From: JBQCEE01 sp051960575
GTDB lineage: Bacteria; Actinomycetota; Actinomycetes; Mycobacteriales; Jatrophihabitantaceae
Reading direction: 5' to 3'
Length of the DNA stretch: 6,278 nucleotides
Assembly: GCF_051960575.1 (NCBI RefSeq)
Contig: NZ_JBQCEE010000182.1
Coordinates: forward strand, 1 to 6,278
This document shows, piece by piece, positions 1-5,149 of the stretch. Position numbers and translations under genes: made by a program. How positions within the stretch are numbered: position 1 is the first letter of the stretch; the number at the start of each line of letters is the position of its first letter. Under the pieces are notes generated by a model. It had not been told where the DNA came from. It was given only the letters and a program-made list of their open reading frames with translations, and made no database searches.

Positions 1-552
1 CTCAACGGCGGCCCGGGCGCGCCCGCATGGGTCTACGTGCCACACCGCCTGCAGGCCGCCGCCGACCTGCCGCTCACCGGCTGGCTCGGCCACTCGGCGC
101 CGTTCGCGCTCGAGCCCACGTACACGCCGGCGGGCGGGATCGGACGCGCCCGCATCGGCACGCCGCCGCTGCTGTCGATGATCGCGCTGGACGCCGCGCT
201 CGACGTCTTCGACGACGTGACCATCGAGCAGGTGCGCGCGAAGTCGCTCGCCCTCACGGACCTGCTGCTCGGCTTCGTCCGGGATCGACTGCCGGAGGTC
301 GAGGTCGTGACGCCGGCGCGGCGAGGGTCGCAGGTGGCGCTGCGCCTGCCGCACGCCTACGAGGTGACCCAGGCGCTTATCGCGCGCGGGGTCATCGGCG
401 ACTTCCGCGCGCCCGACCTGCTGCGGCTCGGGTTCGCGCCGCTCTACCTGCGCTTCGCCGACGTCTGGGACGCGTGCGAGGCGCTCGCCGACGTGCTCGC
501 CACCGAGGCCTGGCGCGACCCGGCCTACGCCCAGCGCGCCCCCGTCACCTGA
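1..552 (+). CDS. kynU: kynureninase, C-terminal part (5' end outside window)
   Basis: This is the last 183 residues of a kynureninase, the cytoplasmic PLP enzyme (aminotransferase fold type I) that cleaves kynurenine or 3-hydroxykynurenine to anthranilate or 3-hydroxyanthranilate plus alanine. The frame is open from base 1 and begins LNGGPGAPAWVYV, the segment just after the PLP-lysine region in this family; that lysine is upstream of the window. Other family marks, numbered from base 1, are GWLGH (27-31), RIGTPPLLS around the GTPP at 53-56, RRGSQV (107-112), and GDFRAPDLLRLGF (133-145), whose Arg142 matches the family's substrate-carboxylate arginine. The C-terminus is of normal extent. The TGA stop (550-552) lies inside the left arm of a long hairpin, and the last few codons resemble the neighbouring repeat. 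The gene converges on the desaturase. Family assignment is confident; exact substrate preference cannot be judged. Confidence 0.9.
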   Translation, partial: LNGGPGAPAWVYVPHRLQAAADLPLTGWLGHSAPFALEPTYTPAGGIGRARIGTPPLLSMIALDAALDVFDDVTIEQVRAKSLALTDLLLGFVRDRLPEVEVVTPARRGSQVALRLPHAYEVTQALIARGVIGDFRAPDLLRLGFAPLYLRFADVWDACEALADVLATEAWRDPAYAQRAPVT

Positions 553-600
553 TGATCTCGGGAAGACCCCGGCTGGAGCCGGGGTTTCCCCGAGATCATC
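551..600. terminator. long hairpin between convergent kynU and desaturase, likely bidirectional terminator
   Basis: Bases 551-562 (GATGATCTCGGG) pair perfectly with 589-600. After one A/C mismatch (563/588), bases 564-573 pair with 578-587 (one G-U pair), closed by a TGGA tetraloop at 574-577. This gives a near-continuous stem of about 22 pairs sitting exactly between two convergent genes. There is no long U-tract on either side, which is usual for GC-rich actinobacterial terminators. The kynU TGA stop overlaps the first two bases of the left arm. The structure is seen directly; the terminator role is inferred from position and symmetry. Confidence 0.7.
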
Positions 601-648
601 GCGGTGAGGGCGCGGGCTTTCCCGAGATCATCGCGGTGAGGGGCGCGG
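585..648. repeat. two tandem 31-base direct repeats (585-615 and 618-648)
   Basis: The two copies have the form TTTCCC(C)GAGATCATCGCGG followed by TGAG(G)GGCGCGG and differ only by one extra C in the first and one extra G in the second. They are separated by two bases (period 33). The first copy is also the right arm of the hairpin at 551-600. An inverted, less exact copy runs across the end of kynU (about 534-565). The second copy ends at 648, and the desaturase stop codon begins at 649. Because either copy can pair with the left arm, two alternative hairpins are possible. Function is unknown; it could be a degenerated intergenic repeat family. Confidence 0.75.
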
Positions 649-1599
649 TCAGGCGGTCGCGCGCAGCTTCTCGAGCCGGTCGGCCTTGGGCCAGCGCACG
701 TCGGTGGCCCAGCCCAGCTTCTCGAAGGCCCAGATGATGCGGGCCGAGATGTCGAGCTGGCCGCGCAGCACGCCGTGGCGGGCGGCGGTCGGGTCGGCGT
801 GGTGCATGTTGTGCCAGCTCTCGCCCATGCTGAGGATCGCGAGCGGCCAGAAGTTGGCGGCCTTGTCGCGCGAGGCGAACGGACGCTTCCCCACCATGTG
901 GCAGACCGAGTTGATCGACCAGGTGACGTGGTGGATCAGGAAGATCCGCACGAGCGAGCCCCAGAAGAAGGCCGAGAGCGCGCCCGTCCACGACATGGTG
1001 ACCAGGCCGCCGATGAGCGCGGGCAGGCCGAGCGACACGATGACCCAGAGCCAGAACAGCGACGAGATCACCCGGATCGGCCGGTCGGCCAGCAGGTCGG
1101 GCGCGTACTTCTCGCGGTTGGTGTGCTCCTCGTCGAACAGCCAGCCGATGTGGGCGAACCAGAAGCCCTTGGCCAGCGCGCCCGCCGACGTGCCGTAGCG
1201 CCACGGCGAATGCGGGTCGCCCTCGCGGTCGCTGTAGGCGTGGTGGCGGCGGTGGTCGGCGACCCAGCGGATCACCGGGCCCTCGATCGCCAGGCTGCCG
1301 GCGAGGGCGAGCACCGCGCGCAGCGGCCGCGCCGCCTTGAACGACTTGTGGGTGAAGAGCCGGTGGAAGCCGACGGTGACCCCGCCGACGCCGAGGAAGT
1401 AGAAGACCACCAGCAGGGCGACGTCGAGCCAGCTCATGCCCCAGCCCCAGGCCACCGGCACGGCCGCGATGATCGCCAGGAACGGCACGATCACGAAGGT
1501 GTAGAGCATGAGCTGCTCACCGGGACGCTTGCGGCCCTCGAAGACGGGCTTGGTGCCGGCCGCCGGCCGGTCGGTCGGGCGGTCATCCACCAACGACAT
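649..1599 (-). CDS. acyl-CoA delta-9 desaturase (stearoyl-CoA desaturase type, integral membrane)
   Basis: This 316-residue protein belongs to the membrane fatty acyl-CoA desaturase family. These di-iron enzymes insert a cis double bond, typically at C9 of stearoyl- or palmitoyl-CoA, using O2 and electrons from a reductase partner. The three diagnostic histidine boxes are present: HRLFTH (79-84), HRRHH (116-120) and HNMHH (263-267), plus the NSVCH motif (230-234). Hydrophobic segments at about 31-52, 56-76, 95-110, 179-200 and 205-224 fit the usual four-helix membrane fold. Start choice: the frame is open upstream to 1692, but ATG at 1599 has an AGGAG six bases ahead and gives the normal family N-terminus. 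It is similar in type to mycobacterial DesA3, but no reductase gene is present here, so the electron donor must lie elsewhere. It is transcribed alone, divergently from the tRNA-Gln unit and convergently with kynU. Regioselectivity is inferred from the family. Confidence 0.93.
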   Translation of the reverse strand: MSLVDDRPTDRPAAGTKPVFEGRKRPGEQLMLYTFVIVPFLAIIAAVPVAWGWGMSWLDVALLVVFYFLGVGGVTVGFHRLFTHKSFKAARPLRAVLALAGSLAIEGPVIRWVADHRRHHAYSDREGDPHSPWRYGTSAGALAKGFWFAHIGWLFDEEHTNREKYAPDLLADRPIRVISSLFWLWVIVSLGLPALIGGLVTMSWTGALSAFFWGSLVRIFLIHHVTWSINSVCHMVGKRPFASRDKAANFWPLAILSMGESWHNMHHADPTAARHGVLRGQLDISARIIWAFEKLGWATDVRWPKADRLEKLRATA

Positions 1600-1605
1600 G
1601 CAGTA

Positions 1606-1610
1606 CTCCT
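1606..1610 (-). promoter_or_regulatory. ribosome binding site of the desaturase
   Basis: The - strand reads AGGAG, then six bases (TACTGC), then ATG at 1599-1597. This consensus Shine-Dalgarno site decides the start at 1599 rather than the longer open frame beginning at 1692. Confidence 0.85.
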
Positions 1611-1654
1611 GAACCCTGATCGGCGTCCGCCCCGTGTTCGGCGTCACCGTGCTT

Positions 1655-1670
1655 GCTACGGGAGCGTAAC
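1655..1670. promoter_or_regulatory. dyad GNTACG-N4-CGTANC upstream of desaturase, possible operator
   Basis: The + strand reads GCTACGGGAGCGTAAC. The symmetric bases are G, TACG, CGTA and C around a non-symmetric four-base centre. It lies 56 bases upstream of the desaturase ATG and overlaps the best candidate -10 on the - strand, which suits a repressor site. From memory, TACG/CGTA palindromes occur upstream of actinobacterial desaturase genes and would fit a TetR-family lipid regulator; this cannot be verified here. Symmetry is seen; regulator identity is inferred. Confidence 0.4.
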
Positions 1671-1692
1671 CACCGCTGCCCGATCCGCCCAA
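1663..1692 (-). promoter_or_regulatory. candidate promoter of the desaturase
   Basis: On the - strand a -35-like TTGGGC (1692-1687) is followed after 18 bases by TACGCT (1668-1663), which fits the actinobacterial TANNNT -10 pattern. Transcription would start near 1656, giving a leader of roughly 55 bases. The -35 match is weak. The -10 lies inside the dyad at 1655-1670. Confidence 0.35.
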
Positions 1693-1710
1693 TCCGTCCC
1701 TGGGCCGGAC

Positions 1711-1738
1711 TCGACGGCGCGCCGTCGTGACATAGGCT
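1711..1738 (+). promoter_or_regulatory. candidate promoter of tRNA-Gln, glmU and prs
   Basis: TCGACG (1711-1716) resembles a -35, and after 16 bases comes TAGGCT (1733-1738), a good TANNNT -10. Transcription would start near 1745, about 8 bases before the tRNA 5' end, a typical short tRNA leader. No other promoter-like site is obvious in the 25 bases between the tRNA and glmU, so this one probably serves the whole unit. Confidence 0.55.
1712..1727. repeat. perfect 16-base palindrome in the divergent control region
   Basis: CGACGGCGCGCCGTCG is its own reverse complement with no spacer. It lies between the candidate -35 and -10 of the tRNA-Gln/glmU/prs unit, a place where a bound protein would block or remodel the promoter. 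In such GC-rich DNA some palindromes arise by chance, so an operator role is only a possibility. Confidence 0.5.
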
Positions 1739-1752
1739 GACCCCGGCTCTGG

Positions 1753-1825
1753 TGGGGGATGGGGTAATCGGCAGCCCGCAGGCCTTTGGAGCCTTGCAGT
1801 CTCGGTTCGAGTCCGAGTCCCCCAG
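1753..1825 (+). tRNA. tRNA-Gln (anticodon UUG)
   Basis: A full cloverleaf folds by hand. The acceptor TGGGGGA (1753-1759) pairs with TCCCCCA (1818-1824). The D stem is GGG (1762-1764) with CCC (1775-1777). The anticodon stem is CAGGC (1779-1783) with GCCTT (1791-1795) around the loop CTTTGGA, giving anticodon TTG at 1786-1788. The T arm is CTCGG, TTCGAGT, CCGAG (1801-1817). The U1-A72 first pair and G73 discriminator (1825) are the recognised identity elements of glutamine tRNAs. No CCA is encoded (GCG... follows), so CCA is added after transcription. One oddity is a C-U mismatch at positions 27/43 (1779/1795). It leads directly into glmU and is probably cut out of a joint transcript. Confidence 0.95.
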
Positions 1826-1838
1826 CGTTGGTGTCGGC

Positions 1839-1846
1839 GGAAGGGG
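1839..1846 (+). promoter_or_regulatory. ribosome binding site deciding the glmU start
   Basis: The sequence GGAAGGGG lies 4-6 bases before the GTG at 1851. It supports that GTG as the glmU start and rules out the open frame that continues upstream through the tRNA gene. Confidence 0.7.
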
Positions 1847-1850
1847 CAGT

Positions 1851-3296
1851 GTGCCCGGCGAGTGTGCGGTGGTCGTCCTGGCGGCCGGTGAGGGCACCCG
1901 CATGCGGTCGGCCGCGCTGCCCAAGGTGCTGCACGGATTCGCCGGACGATCGCTGCTGGGCCACGCGCTCGCCGCCACCGCCGACCTCGACGCGGGCGCC
2001 ACCGTCGTGGTCGTCGGCCACCGCCGCGACGAGGTCACCGCCCACCTGTCCGACATCGCGCCGGCCGCCGTGCCTGTCGTGCAGGCCGAGCAGCACGGCA
2101 CCGGGCACGCGGTGCGCCTGGCGCTGGCCGCCGTACCCGACGACGCCCGCACCGTGGTCGTGCTGCCGGGCGACGCGCCCCTGCTGCAGGCCTCGACGCT
2201 GCGGGCCCTGGTCGATGCGCACGACCGGCTCGGGGCGGCCGCGACGATGCTGACCAGCGAGCTCGCCGACCCGACCGGGTACGGCCGGGTGCTCCGCGGC
2301 GACGACGGCGACGTCCGGCGCATCGTCGAGCACAAGGACGCGACGGCCGACGAGCGAGCGGTGCGGGAGGTCGCGTCCGGTGTCTACGTCTTCGACGCGG
2401 CCGCGCTGCGCGACGCGATCACCCGGCTCTCGACCGACAACGCCCAGGGCGAGGAGTACCTGCCCGACGTCATCGGGATCTTCGTCGCCGAGGGCCGGCG
2501 GGTCGGTGCCGCGGTCGTGCCCGCCGACGAGACCGCGGGCGTGAACGACCGCGTCCAGCTCGCCGCCGCCCACCGCGTCTACAACGACCGCCTGCTCGAG
2601 CAGCACATGCGCGCCGGCGTCACCGTCGTCGACCCGGTCACCACCTGGGTCGACGCCGGCGTGACCATCGAGCCGGACGCGACCCTGCTGCCGTCCGTCG
2701 ACCTGCACGGCACGACGCACATCGCAGCGGGCGCCGTCGTCGGGCCGCAGTGCTCGCTCACCGACACCGTCGTCGGCGCCGGGGCCGCCCTCGACCGCGT
2801 GGTCGCCAAGCAGGCGCGCGTCGGCGCGCGGGTCACCGTCGGGCCGTTCGCCTACCTGCGTCCCGGCACGGTGCTCGGCGACGACGCGCACGTCGGCACC
2901 TACGTCGAGATCAAGAACAGCAGCGTCGGCACCGGCTCGAAGGTGCCGCATCTCAGCTACGTCGGCGACGCCGAGATCGGCGAGGGTTCGAACATCGGCG
3001 CGGCGACGGTCTTCGTCAACTACGACGGCGTCGCCAAGCACCGCACCACCGTCGGCGACCACGTGCGCATCGGCTCGGACACCATGCTCGTGGCGCCGGT
3101 GTCCGTCGGCGACGGCGCCTACACCGCCGCCGGGTCGGTCATCACCAAGGACGTCCCGGCGGGTGCGCTGGGAGTGGCCCGCGCGAACCAGCGGAACGTG
3201 TCAGGCTGGGTGCAGCGCACCCGGGCCGGCACCGCCGCCGCCGACGCGGCGGCGCGAGCGAACGAGCCGACCGAGCAGACCGAAGGTGAGACCTGA
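1851..3296 (+). CDS. glmU: bifunctional GlcNAc-1-phosphate uridyltransferase / GlcN-1-phosphate acetyltransferase
   Basis: GlmU acetylates glucosamine-1-phosphate with acetyl-CoA and then couples GlcNAc-1-P to UTP, giving UDP-GlcNAc for peptidoglycan and other glycans. The protein has 481 residues from GTG at 1851; actinobacterial GlmU proteins are of similar size. The N-terminal nucleotidyltransferase domain (about 1-235) shows LAAGEGTRM (10-18) with Lys25, QAEQHGTGHA (78-87), GDAPLL (107-112), TGYGRV (142-147), VEHKDA (159-164) and GVNDRVQL (230-237), whose Asn is the metal ligand. The left-handed beta-helix acetyltransferase domain (about 250-460) shows LRPG (336-339), YVEIKNS (351-357) and KVPHLSYVGD with the catalytic His367, then NYDG (390-393). 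The tail after 465 is Ala-rich and probably disordered. The gene starts 25 bases after tRNA-Gln, and its TGA overlaps the prs ATG by one base, so the two are translationally coupled. Confidence 0.97.
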   Translation: MPGECAVVVLAAGEGTRMRSAALPKVLHGFAGRSLLGHALAATADLDAGATVVVVGHRRDEVTAHLSDIAPAAVPVVQAEQHGTGHAVRLALAAVPDDARTVVVLPGDAPLLQASTLRALVDAHDRLGAAATMLTSELADPTGYGRVLRGDDGDVRRIVEHKDATADERAVREVASGVYVFDAAALRDAITRLSTDNAQGEEYLPDVIGIFVAEGRRVGAAVVPADETAGVNDRVQLAAAHRVYNDRLLEQHMRAGVTVVDPVTTWVDAGVTIEPDATLLPSVDLHGTTHIAAGAVVGPQCSLTDTVVGAGAALDRVVAKQARVGARVTVGPFAYLRPGTVLGDDAHVGTYVEIKNSSVGTGSKVPHLSYVGDAEIGEGSNIGAATVFVNYDGVAKHRTTVGDHVRIGSDTMLVAPVSVGDGAYTAAGSVITKDVPAGALGVARANQRNVSGWVQRTRAGTAAADAAARANEPTEQTEGET

Positions 3297-4276
3297 TGTC
3301 GACGCTGCACATCGACGCCCACAAGCACCTGGTGCTGCTCTCCGGCGGCGCGTTCCCCGAGCTGGCGGAAGAGATCGGCCGCGAGATCGGCGTGACGGTC
3401 ACCGGCACGACGCGGCGCGAGTTCGCCAACGGCGAGCTGTTCATCCGCCCGGACGAGTCGGTGCGCGGCACCGACGCCTTCGTCATCCAGGCCTGCACCA
3501 CCCCGATCAACCAGTGGGTGATGGAGTCGCTGATCCTCGTCGACGCCCTCAAGCGCGCGTCGGCGAAGCGCATCACCGTCGTCGCGCCGTTCTACCCCTA
3601 CGCCCGGCAGGACAAGAAGCACCGCGGCCGCGAGCCGATCTCGGCCCGCCTCATCGCCGACCTGTTCAAGACCGCGGGCGCCAACCGGCTGATGACCGTC
3701 GACCTGCACACCGCGCAGATCCAGGGTTTCTTCGACGGGCCCGTCGACCACCTCTTCGCCATGCCGCTGCTGAGCGACTACGTCCAGACGAAGTGGGGCG
3801 ACGAGGACCTCGTCATCGTCTCGCCCGACACCGGCCGCGTGCGCACCGCCGAGCAGTGGGCCGACGCCCTCGGCGGCCGCGACATCGCGTTCGTGCACAA
3901 GACCCGCGACATCGACTCGGCCAATCAGGTCGTCGCGAACCGCATCGTCGGTGACATCGCCGGCCGGTTCTGCCTGCTGATCGACGACATGATCGACACC
4001 GGCGGCTCGATCACGAAGGCCGCCGACCTGCTCTTCGCCTCCGGTGCCGCCGAGGTGGTCGTCGCCGCCACGCACGGCGTGCTCTCGGCCCCGGCCACCG
4101 ACCGGCTCAAGAACAGCCGCATCCACGAGGTCATCGTCACGAACACCCTGCCGATCCGTCCCGAGCAGGAGTTCGACAAGCTCACCGTCCTCTCGATCGC
4201 CCCGCTGCTCGGCAAGGCGATCAAGGAGGTCTTCGAGGACGGCTCGGTCACGTCGCTGTTCGACGGGCGCAGCTGA
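3296..4276 (+). CDS. prs: ribose-phosphate diphosphokinase (PRPP synthetase)
   Basis: The enzyme transfers pyrophosphate from ATP to ribose-5-phosphate, giving PRPP for purine, pyrimidine, histidine, tryptophan and NAD synthesis, and in many actinobacteria for decaprenyl-phosphoryl-arabinose. The 326-residue length is typical of class I enzymes. Visible motifs are FANGE (43-47), the ATP-binding RQDKKHRGREPISARL (104-119), the metal-site DLHTAQIQGFF (136-146, His138), the catalytic-flexible-loop HKTRD (201-205) and the PRPP-binding LLIDDMIDTGGS (227-238). The ATG shares its A with the glmU TGA stop (TGATG), and GAAGGTGAG just upstream serves as ribosome binding site. The glmU-prs pairing is common in Gram-positive bacteria. 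A hairpin terminator follows. Many residues match what I recall of M. tuberculosis PrsA. Confidence 0.97.
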   Translation: MSTLHIDAHKHLVLLSGGAFPELAEEIGREIGVTVTGTTRREFANGELFIRPDESVRGTDAFVIQACTTPINQWVMESLILVDALKRASAKRITVVAPFYPYARQDKKHRGREPISARLIADLFKTAGANRLMTVDLHTAQIQGFFDGPVDHLFAMPLLSDYVQTKWGDEDLVIVSPDTGRVRTAEQWADALGGRDIAFVHKTRDIDSANQVVANRIVGDIAGRFCLLIDDMIDTGGSITKAADLLFASGAAEVVVAATHGVLSAPATDRLKNSRIHEVIVTNTLPIRPEQEFDKLTVLSIAPLLGKAIKEVFEDGSVTSLFDGRS

Positions 4277-4277
4277 G

Positions 4278-4340
4278 ACAGCGGGAACCCCCCGCTGTGG
4301 CCCAAATTCCGGCTCGGAAACGGGCCAGAGCGGGGGGTTT
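4278..4340. terminator. prs terminator hairpin with an overlapping alternative hairpin
   Basis: Arm 4286-4303 (AACCCCCCGCTGTGGCCC) pairs with 4322-4339 with a single G/G mismatch (4297/4328). Inside the loop, TTCCG (4307-4311) pairs with CGGAA (4315-4319). The structure lies between the convergent prs and hydrolase genes and could work in both directions; TTT follows on the + strand. A second hairpin, ACAGCGGG (4278-4285) with CCCGCTGT (4291-4298), starts two bases after the prs stop and uses part of the terminator's left arm, so the two are mutually exclusive. The pairing is seen directly; the terminator role is a standard inference. Confidence 0.8.
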
Positions 4341-4357
4341 CGCGTCCCCCCGGGCAC

Positions 4358-5080
4358 CTAGCCGATCAACGGCAGGGTGACGGACGAGGGGTGCGAGGCG
4401 GTGCGCTGCACCTGGTAGACGCCGCCGGCGAGCCGCTGCAGCTGGGCCGGGGTGGGCATCAGGTGCGGGAAGTCGGTCGTGTTCAGCGTGATCCGGATGC
4501 GGTGACCCGGCGCGATCGTCGCGTACGTCGGGCAGACCTCGACGTCGTAGCGGGTCACGGCGCCCGGGACGACCGGCCGCGCGGACGCCGCCGTGTACGG
4601 GTGGTACGGCAGCACGGTCTTCCCGCCGACCGTCCACGACCTCGACGCGTCGACCGAGCGCAGCGAGCCGAGCAGGGCGCCCTGGGTGAGCGGCTTGGAG
4701 GTGCCGTCCGGGGCGACGTCCTCGACGTTCACCACCCACTCGGTCTCGGCGGTCGTCGCGGTGGCGTAGATCGTCGCGGCGATCGGCCCGGCGAGCGTGC
4801 GGGCCCGCGTGAACGCCGGCGTCGTGTAGGTCAGCGCGGTCGGGCCGACCTGGCCGGGGCGATCGTCCTGGAAGCACGGTGTCGGCAGCGCGAGGTTGTC
4901 GAGCACGAGGGTGAAGGCGCCCATGATCCACTGGTCGGACGAGCGGTCGCAGATGGACGAGCCGACCGGCGCCCAGGCCTCGGTGTCCGAGCCGGTGGCC
5001 GCGGTCGGGGCGGTCGTCGAGAGCGACCCGTCGTTGGTCGAGAACGCGCCGCTGCCGCTGCGGGCGCCGGAGAGGTACAT
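4358..5080 (-). CDS. C-terminal jelly-roll domain of the interrupted CocE/NonD hydrolase
   Basis: This is the 240-residue open part from the first ATG after the internal TAG; the frame is actually open from 5149. It shows family marks of the X-Pro dipeptidyl-peptidase C-terminal domain: MYLSGARSGSG and GSLSTTAPTA at its start, LTYTTPAFTRARTLAGPI in the middle, WVVNVEDVAPDG, and PGHRIRITLNTTDFPHLM near the end. This beta-sandwich packs on the hydrolase domain and has no catalytic residues of its own. No Shine-Dalgarno sequence precedes the ATG at 5080 (GCCAGACCCACGACG is just upstream), so separate translation looks unlikely. It is best read as the downstream remnant of the split gene. Confidence 0.6.
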   Translation of the reverse strand: MYLSGARSGSGAFSTNDGSLSTTAPTAATGSDTEAWAPVGSSICDRSSDQWIMGAFTLVLDNLALPTPCFQDDRPGQVGPTALTYTTPAFTRARTLAGPIAATIYATATTAETEWVVNVEDVAPDGTSKPLTQGALLGSLRSVDASRSWTVGGKTVLPYHPYTAASARPVVPGAVTRYDVEVCPTYATIAPGHRIRITLNTTDFPHLMPTPAQLQRLAGGVYQVQRTASHPSSVTLPLIG

Positions 5081-5149
5081 CGTCGTGGGTCTGGCACCGA
5101 CGAGCGGGTAGGCCGTCGTGTTCGCGTACGCCTTGCGTCCGAGGTCGTA

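Noticed and set aside
585..648. CRISPR-like direct repeats
   Set aside because: There are only two copies, separated by two bases, with no spacers and no cas genes; one copy is a hairpin arm.
1600..1692. Longer desaturase start at 1692
   Set aside because: The 31 extra residues are unlike the family, would cover the promoter and dyad, and lack a ribosome binding site as good as the AGGAG before 1599.
775..1740. + strand open frame opposite the desaturase
   Set aside because: It is a compositional shadow and runs through the divergent promoter region; the three histidine boxes are on the - strand.
1752..1850. Upstream extension of the glmU reading frame by 33 residues
   Set aside because: The extra part is the translated tRNA-Gln gene; the ribosome binding site and the family N-terminus (VVVLAAGEGTRM) place the start at GTG 1851.
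1826..1850. Riboswitch or ribozyme ahead of glmU (by analogy with the glmS ribozyme)
   Set aside because: Only 25 bases separate the tRNA from glmU, too short for such an element, and no fold is visible.
3119..4357. Long - strand open frame opposite prs
   Set aside because: It shows no family motif and is Asp/Arg/Val-rich, the usual antisense shadow of a GC-rich gene; prs on the + strand is unambiguous.
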